Notes under the pieces: generated by a model
Databases searched by the model: none
Seen by the model: the letters and a program-made list of their open reading frames with translations, nothing else
Told to the model about the DNA's origin: nothing
Translations under genes and position numbers: made by a program
Shown here: positions 47,590 to 58,429 of the stretch, piece after piece
Position numbering within the stretch: position 1 is the first letter of the stretch
How the letters are laid out: each line of letters begins with the position of its first letter
Assembly: GCA_964036045.1 (NCBI GenBank)
Contig: OZ038387.1
Location: 59,802,604-59,866,603 of the forward strand
Direction of reading: 5' to 3'
DNA: 64,000 nt
From: Eutreptiella sp. 'Long Island Sound 2002'
Taxonomy: Eukaryota > Euglenozoa > Euglenophyceae > Eutreptiales > Eutreptiaceae

Positions 47590-49545
47590 AAATGGCATGG
47601 CCAGGTTTGCTTGTAGGGCAGCAAAGTGAAACAAAGTCATGCGCTTGCACACCATGGAAAGTGATACTGGTCTTTCCTCAAAATACCTACATGGGCATGG
47701 GGGTGGGGGGGGTTTGGCACAAGGCCATGGTTTTGGTTTGTTTGCCGGTGCCTATTGCCGCACCTATTGGCCTCTTGCCATTGTACATTCTGACCCTCCG
47801 AGTGTCTGAACATGTTTTGGTTGTGTCAATGGAGCCCCTAGATGACTTGTCCTGTTTGACACCTTGACATTTTTTGGAATCTTAATTTTTAGATGAATCT
47901 TTTTTTTTAGATGTGAAATGAGGAGGTGGTGGTGACGGTGGATTCTGACTCATGAGGCTGTGCAATATTGGCTTGCACTGGTAAATGCACTGATGTAGGA
48001 TCATAAGTCTTCATGTATGACCTACACTTCCTATTCAGTGATACAACGCCCTAGTACTGATTAGTCGCAAGGCCCCCATTTTTTCCCCTGCAATGCAGTT
48101 GCTAAAATTTAAAGTATTGGATTCCGTGCGGAAGTTTTTTTTTTTCCCACAAAAGTTGCATGCATAAGACCCCTGACATTGGGAGGGAATCGTGCTGCGC
48201 AGAGTGTGCAGGGCATGTCGAGTATTGAACAAAGGCTCGATTGTGTTGCCCTTGTTGTCTACTGTATCAATGTACCTGGATTTAAAGGGTTTGGGAACAT
48301 ATGGCAAGATATTCTAATTGCATTAAATATTCTTGCCCATATACATGTCACAAGGGGGTTTGAGGTTGGTGAGTGTCAAGTCATAGGGCCCAATGTGTTC
48401 GTAGAACCTCCCAAGGGACAAATGGTGATGTTGTCGATAAAAATCAGTGTGCAAACCTGAATTTAATACGTCACATATGTCCAATTTTGCACATATATGT
48501 GCTTAATGTTGCTTTGTTTTGTTCACTATTGCTTATGTGCAATATTTGCAATGCAAAGACGAGTCCATTTCGCTTTGATGACTCATTTGGGTGTATAATG
48601 GTTCATCCGTAACGAGTGGAGTGCATCTGTTGATTGATTTGTATTTTTGCTATGTCAACATATGTAATGAATATGTGAATTTGGCCTATTTTCATGATAT
48701 TCACCATCCGGCTATAACAACATATGAGTGCTGGGGTCTAGATTGAGACTAGGGAAAAAATTGGGGCACATTGTGACCTTGTCTCCAAACCTTAGACGAG
48801 ATTGTTAACTAATCTCTTTGGGTTTTAGAGATCCTATTTGGGTGGGGTTATTTTTCACTATTTTGGGTGTTTCATGTACTCGCTTGGAAAGTCATTTCTA
48901 AAGATGTACAACGAAAATCATTTCCAAAGAGCAAGGACAGGGTATCTATAAGCCTGCATGGGCACTCCATGACCAAAATTTCCGAGCCACGGATGTTTCT
49001 TCTTGATGCGGAGATGTCTAGTTCATTTTTCCATTAAAGAAAAGCCATACTATCGCAAGTAGATGAAGGGCACAACAAACAAGATGCCATTGCACGTAGA
49101 ACACCCGGAACATATAATAGCCATCTCAATGATATGATTGTAGTGGGTATTGTAGAGGAATTGGTGATCCAAAAATAGAACATAGGACATGCACAGTTCC
49201 CTATGTTGCATTTTGTGTTAGTACAGTACTTTATGAATTTTTCTAGAGTGTCGGGGCCATCATCATTGAGCACGGCTCGCAAATGCTGCAAAATTGCGTA
49301 TATTCATATTGGGATATTGAATCGACCCAAATACGGAGAGTTCCGCTTATGCAAGCTAGAAATGTGAAATGTGGGACATATGTGCATATGTGATGCATGG
49401 GCAAGGTTTCGGTTCCAAGAAGTTTATACCTATGCAACTGAAAATGCGCAACTTTCGAGGAAATGTGCGCATGTTGAGTGCTTGCCATGCATGCCATGTG
49501 TCATTTTTGGCCATTTGTAGGGCCAAATGGTGACCTCAAGACTGT
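47590..49545. other. AT-richer region, no gene recognised
   Basis: Open frames are short and without recognisable motifs; AT content is higher than elsewhere in the window. I see no RNA gene. Confidence 0.45.
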
Positions 49546-49547
49546 GG

Positions 49548-49840
49548 GCTTGGACCGGTAGTGGTAATGAGTGGGCAGTTGGTGGTACTGAATAGGCATT
49601 TCGTGGTAATGAAAAAGTAGTCGGTGGTAATTACCGCACATTCGGTGGCAATGAAAGAGCAGTCCGTGGTGTTGAACAGATAGCCAATGGGAATGAATGC
49701 GCAATCGTTGAGAATGAAAAGACAGTTGGTGGTAAGGTAATTTTACCTTAATAAATGAACACTCAGTGGTTATGAAAAGACAGTCCTTGGTAATGAACGG
49801 AAACTGGGTGGTGATGAATAGGTAGTGGGCACGGGGGGGA
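49548..49840. repeat. GGTGGTAATGAA minisatellite, left part
   Basis: About ten degenerate ~29-bp units with the core GGTGGTAATGAA and a GGCAGT-like tail. The same array type resumes at 52050-52465 in the same orientation. Confidence 0.75.
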
Positions 49841-49984
49841 CGTCTCCTCGGTTCTGGTACGCGACTCCTCCCCCCCCCCCCCCTCCCTGCCCTCCGGGCC
49901 CACTTAGTTGCCAAGGGTCAACAGCTACTGGCCATACATACCGCGGCGCCGAAGGCGCCCGAAAATTTTTTTTTCATTCCCCTT

Positions 49985-50144
49985 GCCCATTTTGTCCACT
50001 TTGCAACCCAACACTATCCTTGAACCCAACCTTGACACTAATGCCCACCCCAACCCTCAGCCTACTCCTAATCCTACCCACAAACCTTACCCTTGACCCT
50101 AACCCTAACCCTAGCCCTAACCCTAATCAAGACTGAATATTGGG
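49985..50144. repeat. interstitial telomere-like tract
   Basis: Degenerate CCTAAC words sharpen toward the right into CCCTAACCCTAACCCTAG and end CCCTAATCAAGACTGAATATTGGG at the TIR. The left part matches 30909-31015, so tract and element share a common flank. Confidence 0.8.
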
Positions 50145-51736
50145 ACCGAGCTGGTGGGGTAGTGCCTATGCTTTTGTACGTACTATGGTGGAGGAAAGTC
50201 AATTGGGGGTTGCAACCGGGGGTTGGGGGATGGCAATTGAGGGTTGCATGCATGTGGTTGTGTGTTTCGTATTCCCTCCCCTCTTTTTGTATTGGCAACT
50301 GGCTTTCGCTTCACCGCGATCGCTTTATTGCATGAATGTCACTATATGTTTAGTCTTCCCCTCCCTTCTTTTGAGTTTGCAAATGGCTTTCGCTTCACCG
50401 CGATCCCATTATCGCACGAAAGTCACTGTCTGGTTCGTATTCCCCTCCCCCTTTATGTGTTTGCAAATGGCTTTCGCTTCACCGCGATCCCATTATTGCT
50501 TGACAGTCACTGTCTGTTCTCTATTCCCTTCCCCCTTGGCGTGTTTGCAAATGGCTTTCGCTTCACCGCGATCCCATTATAGCATGACTGTCCCTGATGA
50601 TGGTCTGGTATATGTACAATGCATTGTACTTCCTGCCACATACCTGTACCAAAAAATTGATGTCTCTATCCGGCTATTGTGTGCCTGTCAAGTGTTGCAT
50701 GTTCCTTGTTTCACGCATTACGGGGTGCCACGAGGCCTACTTTCAAGGCTTTTTGGACTTCTGAGGGGCCAAAATGACCCCAAAATGGGCTCAAAATGGG
50801 CCCATTTCACCCGTTTGTGCACCCCAAATGGTCTAGGATGAGGTCTGGAAAAATGCGTTTTTGACCCATTTTTGACCCATTGTTGGTCCCAAAACAGCCT
50901 ATTTTCAAGGCATTTTGGGATTTTTGGAGTACCAAAATGGGCCACCACAAGCTCAAAACGGTCCAAAAACACTTGCCGTAGCATCACACATGGTCTAGGA
51001 TCATTTTTGAGAAATGTCATCTTTTTACCCCTACTGGACCCTGTTGACCCATTGGGGCACCCACCTGTTTGGGCTTGAGCTTGCAGCTTGCCGCAGCCTA
51101 GTGGGCCTAGGTATTGGGGTCTAGGCGTCCGTTTGGGCAATTCTGAGGGGTGGAAACCACAAAAAGTGGGGGGTTGTGGGTGGAGTAGGTGCCCTCGGAA
51201 TCGCATTTTGAGCCATGTAGCCCAAGATATGGCCTATTCTTGGTTTGTAGCGGTTGGCATTTGGAGCTTCTGGGGGCCTTTTTGGGCCGCTTCCGGGACA
51301 TATCATGGAGTTAGAGGGCCGCAAAGAGCTCGTTGACACGGGGAAGTCAAGCCGCACGTGGAGTGTACCCACCGTTTCCCTTCGTTTGGCCGTTTTGAAT
51401 GTGTTCCAGGGGCTTTTTTGGCCCAAAAGTGGCTGTTTTTGGCCCTAAACTGCAGTTTCTGAAACTGAGGTCCGCCACTTGCGAATCCCATTGCTGGCCG
51501 CCACCGTTGAGTTTCTCGCTCAAACTTTGTGTGATTGTACTTCACACCCATAGGTATCATGCACCAAAATTTCAACCAAATCCAAAACACCACGACAGAG
51601 TTCTGATTTTTCCCCCCTTTCGCGCGTGCTGCTTGCTGCTGCTTGCTTGCTTGCTGCTTGCCGCTGCTAAACCTGGTAGGTCCACCCTAGACCCTAAAAA
51701 GGGCTATAAAACCAAGACTGGTTCCACCAGCTCGGT
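50145..51736 (+). mobile_element. TIR element, short subfamily, copy 6 (1592 bp)
   Basis: Perfect TIRs at 50145-50157 and 51724-51736. From about 50735 rightwards it matches copies 2 and 3, with TATAAAA at 51705-51711. The first ~580 bp are different and contain the 84-bp tandem repeat, so the left part has been replaced or invaded. Right flank runs into CCCTAACCCTAACCCC and further CCCTAG words to about 51795. Confidence 0.8.
50263..50600. repeat. 84-bp tandem repeat, four copies
   Basis: The phrase GGCTTTCGCTTCACCGCGAT recurs at 50301, 50385, 50469 and 50553, an exact 84-bp period. One plus frame stays open through all four copies because 84 is 28 codons. Confidence 0.9.
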
Positions 51737-51839
51737 GACCCTAACCCTAACCCCAACCCTAGCCCTAACCCTAGCCCTGCCCCTAGCCCTAGCTCTCACC
51801 CAAGGCTCGGGTCAGAGTGAGTGTGGGGGTCCAAAATGG

Positions 51840-52030
51840 AGAGCAATGATGCCCCCCCCCCCCCCGCCCCCCAACCCACCACCCCAAACCGCCCCACCTG
51901 GACCCCCCCCCCGACCGACCCTCCCAACCGCCCCCCCCCCTATCGCCCCTCCTTGAACCCCCCCCCTCAAATGCCCCCCCCCCCCCCCCCCCGGGGCCTT
52001 CGGCCCACTTCTACTGGGGGTGGGAGTCGC
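51840..52030. repeat. C-run block right of element copy 6
   Basis: C runs separated by short A/G/T words, ending CCGGGGCCTTCGGCCCAC. It resembles the blocks at 30780 and 36485 and so belongs to the shared surroundings of these elements. Confidence 0.7.
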
Positions 52031-52049
52031 GTCTAAAAGCGAGGAGATG

Positions 52050-52465
52050 TCCCCCCCGTGGTAGTGGGTAGTAATGCAAAGAGAATCCGTGGTAATCAAC
52101 ATGCAACCGGTGGTAATAAACAGCCTGTTTGTGGCACTAAACAGACATTTGGTGGTAGCAAATGGGCTGTAGTGGTAATCAAACGGCAATGTCCGGTAAC
52201 GAATGGGCAGTTCGTAATAATGAATGGGTAATCATTGGTAATGACCCGGGTAGTGAACGGCCAATTGATGGTAACAAACAGGCACTCGGTGGTAAGCAAT
52301 GGTAGTCGGTGGTAATGAAGCAGTCTGTGGTATGAACGGGTAATGAACAAGTAGTCGGTGGTAATGCAAAGTCCGTCGGTGATCATGAAAGGGCAATCAG
52401 TGGTAATGAATTAGAACTTGTTGGTAATGGACAAGACGTTTGTGGTAATGATCCGGCACTATGGA
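52050..52465. repeat. GGTGGTAATGAA minisatellite, right part
   Basis: About fourteen degenerate units of the same kind as at 49548-49840, on the other side of element copy 6. Confidence 0.75.
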
Positions 52466-52800
52466 TGCATATTTGCTTCAAACTTTCCTTCAATTCAAGC
52501 AAATTTGTACCGGATTGGAAATCATGCAAATTGGAGTAAATTTGATTTCAGTAGAATCATAATAAGAGTTTGTAAATTATATAGTTGAATTCCAGCAAAC
52601 TCGTTGCAAAACCACCTCGTAGAGGCTTCTTGGGGACATTGTAGCCAGACTGAGGGCCTGATTTCTGTTACCAAATTTGTGCTTCAGCCATTGGGGTGTG
52701 CAGCAATAGCAGTGCACAAATAGGAAGTGGTAGAGGAGTGAGTGAGATCTTGTGCGTAGCCCTGTGCCGAACACGGATTGTTTATTGCTGTCGTTGTTGT

Positions 52801-53312
52801 TGGTTATGAATGTTGTTGTCGTTATTGTTGTTGATCTTGTGCTGCCATGCACAGACAATGGCACAGCCACTAATGGTATGTGGTGGAAACTAGTATGTGC
52901 AGCTCCGTTTGTACCAACTGAAGACCGGGATTTGAGCGGGATGCACTATCAATTCACACCCCTCTTGTGTTGGATGACATTCATTTGTTCCTATTGTTGT
53001 GGTGGTGGACTTGCTCTTCTACTTTTGGGAGTAAAACCTGCAGGAGTTCATTTGCCTGGTTATGAATGTTGTTGTCGTTATTGTTGTTGATCCTGTGCTG
53101 CCATGCACAGACAATGGCACAATCACTAATGGTGTGTGGTTGAAACTAGTATGTGCAGCTCCGTTTGTACAAAATGAAGACCGGGATTTGAGCGGGATGC
53201 ACTATCCATTTGCAGCCCTCTTGTGTTGGATGACATTGATTTGTTCCTATTGTTGTGGTGGTGGACTTGCTATTCTACTTTTGGGAGTAAAACCTGCAGG
53301 AGTTCATTTGCC
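52801..53312 (+). repeat. 256-bp tandem duplication
   Basis: Copy one starts at 52801 and copy two at 53057. They differ at roughly 5% of positions. In each copy the same frame is open for ~80 codons from ATGAATGTTGTTG, with a hydrophobic start, a polar middle containing EDRDLSGMHY, and a second hydrophobic, Cys-rich part (CSYCCGGGL). No domain is recognised; the frame shifts between copies because 256 is not a multiple of three. Confidence 0.85.
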
Positions 53313-54840
53313 AAAACAACAACAAGGACAATATATTTCTGGCAGTAGAGGCTGACCTTGGAGCTACGTTGACCACGACACTCGAGCAAAGGTATCTTGA
53401 ACTTATCATTAAAAGTGTGACACTGATTTGTTTTCAAACGAGCACAATGCACAAGGGAGGCAAAGAGAGGGGAGCAAAGACGGACGGCTGGCAGAGTAAG
53501 AGGGCTCGAGTAAATAAGGAAGGTTAATGGAGAGGGAAGGAGGAGCAAAGGCTGTTTTGTCAAGGCTGACTGCACAAATACTCAGCACATCATTCTCGAT
53601 CAACTGGCGAAGCGGGCAGCAGGCAGAAGATTATGATGACCGCGAGACATGCGTGACCGTCAGAGTTGACTGTGTTTGGTCCTATGATTTACCGCTCCAG
53701 TGGGGATTGTTTAGCAGAACAGTTCGGTAGGTGTCTCATGACATAAAGGGTGTGTGATATGGGAACGGTATGGGGCGGTGGGTCAATACGGGCACCCTTG
53801 TTTGGTCTCAAAAATTTACACAGCCTAAACCCACACAGAAAAATGACTGGATGAGGGGACAACAACATGGCAGGAATGGCAAAGAGACCAGGAGAGTGCC
53901 CAAGGAGAGTGCCCAAGACAATGGATGCCACTGTGAACAAGCCACAGCCTAGTGACCCCCCTGCAACCCCGGGGGGGGGGGTGGGAATTTGGGCCTCACC
54001 CGAGGCTCAGTCACCCACCCACCCACGCACCCAAGCCCCTGTGTAGTCCCCTATACCCCCGAATGATTTGTTTGCAACGGGCATGAATTGCATCACTCAG
54101 AGAGCCCCCCCCCCCCTCAGCAGAAGAAGATGAGGTCATTGCCCACATGTCCTCATTGTCCACACAGGCATCGCTCTCCTCCATCAAGACGTCATCCGTA
54201 GCATCAGCAGTCCTTCGTAAAAAAAGAAAAGTCGTCGGTTAAGGACCCCCGTGTCTTGCAACGGCTGCCCGGCTTGCAGCCGTTTGACATGTGGTGCAAA
54301 AGCCGATCGTGGGGGGAGCAGAACCTCCTCCTGACTGCATTGTGGCATGTGACTCCCACAAGCCGAGGGAAATGCGCCTACGGTTAGGGAGGGCAGCCCA
54401 ATCATGGTACGGTGGTGACCCCCCAGGTACTCTACCTCTGTTGACCCACACCTCGCAATGCTCCTAAACAAGAGGTGCCGGGCAGGGACGTATCAGAAGA
54501 GAGGAGGGGGGGGCCTGGAACCCAAAATAGCCCAAATCAATATTTCCTTTCGTAAATTTCATTTTTTCCCACCATAAAATCTGGGTCCCGTGCGGGGGGG
54601 GGGGGGGGGGGGCAACCCCCCTCCTAATACATCCCTGGGTGCGAGGGCTCTGGAGGGCCAGCCTTGGCTATAGTACAGGGAGCAGACTGGCCGAAAATGC
54701 CCCCGCCCCATCGGCAGACAGGACCCACCCCGATCCAAAGCAAAACCCCGCAAAAATTGCCACTCCACCTCCAACACCGCACGCCGTGCCTTACGCTCCG
54801 GCGCGACCTACGGATGGCCCCGCCCCCTGCGCCTCATAAC
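53313..54840. other. no gene recognised
   Basis: Contains another copy of the G/C-run and CCCA block (53950-54055), a C run near 54106 and a G run at 54595-54612. No convincing exon. Confidence 0.5.
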
Positions 54841-57800
54841 TCACGTTTTCCGTCTCTTTGCCGGAGGCCCGAAAAAAAGATCGAACACGTCCTCCATCCC
54901 TTGTGACTCCGGGCCCTCAGACTCCGCCACCCCGGGCCCAACCTCCGATCCGGGGCGCTCCCGCGCTGTGCCTGGGCGCGGGCCTGCAACGGAGGGATGC
55001 GACGCGGAGTGCGACGTCCCGTGTGGTGTCTCCAGCAGCTGCTCACGACTGCAGAACTGCACACGCTTCGCGAGCGCCGCGGCCGGGGCCGGGGCAATCG
55101 GCGGAGCCAGAGGATCGCGCATATCTCGCGCTGGGGACCTACAGCGCGCCGCTGGTGCGGCCACCGCAACCGGCGGCCGCGTGGGCGCGGGACTAGCACA
55201 CGAGAGTTGGGACGCACCGTCGGGCAGCGCAGCCTCCGCAACGGAATCGAAAGTGGTCCCGAAGCTCCCGAACGGGTCCGGGCCCCAATCGGCCGGCGGC
55301 TGCGGAGGCGGCGCCGCAGCGGGCGCCCCGTGCCCCACCCCCGCGGCAGCCCCGCCGGCGCACCGTGGGCCCTCCTCACAGTCCTCATCAGAGCTCAGGT
55401 GCTCGTATCGCCCGCGCTCCTCGTCCCACCGCCACGACCCTTCATCCGCCGCCTCTTCCGGGGCACCGTCCGCCCCCCCCGGCCCCGCGTCCCGACCGGG
55501 GGCCGCCCGACCGCCATCGGGGGCTCCGGCCGTCCGGACCGCCGCGCGGCGGCGCTGCTGCTTCTGCTGCTGCTGCGCCGCGTGCTCCTCAGGGTACCGG
55601 GTCCGGTATTCGGCCACGTCCTGGTCGTACTGGGCCTTGGCCTCCGCGGCGGCGTCGAGGTACGGCTGCCGCTCGTCGGGGGACAGGGCCTTCCACTCGG
55701 CGGCCACGGCGCGCGCGCGCTCCCCGATGCCGCCGCCCACGAGCAGCGCCGTGCGGCACTCGGCGGTGAAGCGCTGGTAGGCGTTGCGGGGCCGCCGGGG
55801 CGCGTGCAGCGCCACGGGGGCCTTTGGGGACTTCTTGGGCCCGGAGGCCCTCAGCAGGTGCTTGGGCACCGAGTGCCGCCGGGGCGGCGCACTCCCGCAT
55901 GCGTCGTCGCGGTCCACATCCACGGCCCCGGACGCGGCACCCTCGTCCAGCCCGAGTTCGGGTTCGGGGGGCACCAGCGCTCGGGTGTCGGTGGTGTCGG
56001 GCGCCCCGTGAGCCTCCAGGAGGTCCGCGAGGGTGCCCTGCGGCTCCTCCGTGGGGTCATCAACAGCAAACTCATGACCAGCCCCGCGACCGTCGGCGCA
56101 GTCGCGCGTGTCGGGGTCAGAGACCGCGTGCGCGTTTGGGTTCGGGTCAGGGACAGGGTCGAAGTGAGATGGCGTGTCATGGCCCCGGACGTCCGGGGCC
56201 GCGGGCAGGGCTGGGGCCGGCCTGAGGCCGGCGGAGAGGACACCGTCGGCGCCACCATCACGCGCCGCCCCCGGGTCCCGCACTGGAATCTCCTGCCCGG
56301 CGTCGCGCAGAGCCAGGGCCTGGCACAGCACCGCTACCGCGTGGCGGCAGCACTCGGGTCCCGCGGGGTCCGCGGCGCCGCCGCAGCCGCAGCGCACGCG
56401 CACGAGCGGGCCCGGCAGCCCCGGGGGACTGACCTGCAGGGCGACGTCGTAGAGCCGGACCCGGTCGGTCGCGCGCACCTCCGCTCTGAGGGTCCACCGC
56501 CTCGAGACGGGATGCGGGGGGAGGCCCGGGGCATCGCCGGGGTCCGGACTGGGGCTGGGGCCGGGGCCGGGGGGGGCGTCGGAGAAGGCGTCGGAACCCA
56601 CAGTTCCCAGCGCCCAGTGCACGGTGTCCTGCTGGACCATGTGGTGCTTGAAGTACTTGCGGCCCCGCAGCCACAGATCCGTCCCAAAGAACTGCTCCAG
56701 CGGCTGCCCGTCGGGCAGGGCCGGGGGGTCGGGGCTCGGGTCAGTGTGGGGGTCGGGGCCGTTAGGGGGCCGCGGGTCAAGATCATGGGCACGGGCGGCA
56801 GGCACGTCCTCCGCGTGGCCGGGGTCGCCGTCAGGGCCACTGCTGACGGCGGGGCCTGGCTCAGGGCGGTCGGCGCTGGTGTCCGCGGGGCGGCCGGCGT
56901 CACCGCGACGGTCCGGCGCGGGAGCGTCGGCAGCGAACTCCGGCCGCTGTGCCGGGGGGAGCCTCCGCGGGCGATCGGGGTCGACGAGGGTCAGGAACGC
57001 GTCGGTGGCCCTCGGACTGGCCACGGCCCCGTGCACGACAATGGGCCCGGCGGCGGGGCCTGGGGCCGGCGCGGGGGGGTCGAGGATCAGGACGGGGCTG
57101 CCGGGGTCCGGCGTGGGCAGTCCGGCCAAGCGCTCGAGCAGCGGGTCTGCGGCGTCGGGGTCAGGGCGTTGGGGGTGGGGGGCGGCGGCGAACTCGACCG
57201 CGCGCAGGTACGCGGGCCCTTGGCCCTCGTACGCCTCCGCCGTGCGCTGGAGGATGGCGTGCAGCGGCTCGGGGGCCGGGGCCCCGTCGGTCGCGGCGTC
57301 CGGGCCGGACGGCGGGTCAAGGGCGGCGTCCCCCTCGGCGCCCCAGAGCTGCGTCAGCAGCACGTCGCCGTCGATGTACCGCGCGCCGAGGGCGGCGGCG
57401 AGCTTCCGCCCGCGCGCCGAGAAGGCGGAGGCCGCCACCAGCACCGCCCCCTCGAGGCGCAGGCGGTGCCGGTACTGCAGGTACGCCACCGCGAGCCACG
57501 TCGTGGCGCAGGCGGGCGGCGCGGGGGGCGTGGGCGGGGCCGCGTCGGGGCCCGGGGGGTGGTCCTGGACGGCGTACAGATGGACGGGGAACGGCAGGGC
57601 CCACGCCCCGACGGCGGCGGCCAGCCGCGCGCGCAGGCCCGCGGGCGTGAGGCGGGGCCCGGAGGCCGGGGGCGACGCGGAGGCGGTGGAGTCGGGGTCG
57701 TGGCCGAGGCACGCGGCGATCAGGCGGGGCTCGCTGACCAGCAGCACGACGCGGCGCCGCGGGCCGGGGCGGCCCGTCGCGGGGTCCCGCATCCACAGGC

Positions 57801-58102
57801 GCAGCAGCAGCGGCACCGGGGCCTTGAAGACCAGCGGGGGCGGGGGCTCGCCGGGGGCCGGGTCGGGGCCCAGGGCCTGCCCCGGCTCCAGCAGCGCGTG
57901 CAGCTCCAGCAGGAGCGCCTCCCGGTCGTACGGGCGCGCGCTGTTGTTCGCGATGAGGGGGGGGCGGCGCACGTACAGCGAGTGGTAGCCCTCGGTGATG
58001 GCGGGCGGGGCAATGGGGTCGGGGCGCATGACCCCCGCGGCGCTGGGTAGGCCCTCGGCTCTGCCCCAGACATGCTGCCACTTCTGCTGTTCCACGCCCC
58101 CC
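54841..58102 (-). CDS. SWIM zinc-finger and HMG-box protein
   Basis: A single minus-strand exon, open for ~1086 codons to TGA at 54843-54841. A strong acceptor (CTCCCACATCGCGCAG) at 58103 suggests an upstream exon; otherwise the first in-frame ATG is 58029. Counting from 58095: residues ~30-250 form an unassigned alpha/beta region ending GARYIDGDVLLTQL; a Pro/Asp/Gly-rich linker follows; ~478-590 is a SWIM domain (GRKYFKHHMVQQDTVHW, then C-x-C...C-x-H in CGCGGAADPAGPECCRH); ~760-835 is an HMG box (PRRPRNAYQRF, EWKALSPDERQPYLDAA); a Gln/Arg-rich helix and an acidic stretch follow, and the end is PAKRRKT, a nuclear signal. SWIM fingers and HMG boxes bind DNA or chromatin proteins, so a nuclear chromatin role is inferred. 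The long antisense frame is a GC-rich shadow. Confidence 0.85.
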
Positions 58103-58213
58103 TCTGCGCGATGTGGGAGAGCGAGTCAGGGGGGAGGAGGGTAAAGGTAAAGGTAAGTTGCTCGGGCGATCTCCGAACTCCAGCGTATCAGTGATCCCTA
58201 CCTGTCCCTCGCA

Positions 58214-58300
58214 GCATCCCTTCCGGCTCGCGGGGTCACCGACACCCTAGCGCCTAGGACACTGCGTTCCGCCCCCACCGGGGTTCGAACCGACGCTGCA
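58214..58300 (-). pseudogene. tRNA T-arm fragment in an ~83-bp duplication
   Basis: A unit containing CGGGGTCACCGACACCCTAGCGCCTAGGA and a T-arm (GGTTCGAAC on the minus strand) is present here and again, directly next to it, with the fuller tRNA-like sequence at 58354-58425. Only the T-arm part is present in this copy. Confidence 0.6.
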
Positions 58301-58353
58301 TCCTTTTCGGCTTGCGGGGTCACCGACACCCTAGCGCCTAGGATATTGCGTTT

Positions 58354-58425
58354 GGCCTCCACCGGGATTCGAACCGAGCACCTTTAGTTCAGGCGTCACG
58401 TGCATGACCGCTGAACTACGAGACC
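58354..58425 (-). tRNA. tRNA-like gene or pseudogene
   Basis: Minus strand. It has an A box (TAGTTCAGCGG), a consensus B box (GGTTCGAATCC) and an acceptor stem pairing six of seven positions (GGTCTC with GAGGCC, one G-T). The T-stem is four pairs with an eight-base loop. The anticodon arm is poor: the loop contains CTGAACT, which resembles a Phe (GAA) loop, but the flanking stem does not pair in that register. It may be transcribed by RNA polymerase III; whether it is a working tRNA is doubtful. Confidence 0.5.
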
Positions 58426-58429
58426 TTCG

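Noticed and set aside
50050-50140. A true chromosome end at the CCCTAA tracts
   Set aside because: The tracts are short, degenerate and interior, with sequence on both sides; they are interstitial.
54997-58050. 1017-codon plus-strand open frame
   Set aside because: It is antisense to the SWIM/HMG exon. Very high GC keeps it open; composition is Arg/Gly/Ala-rich with no domain.
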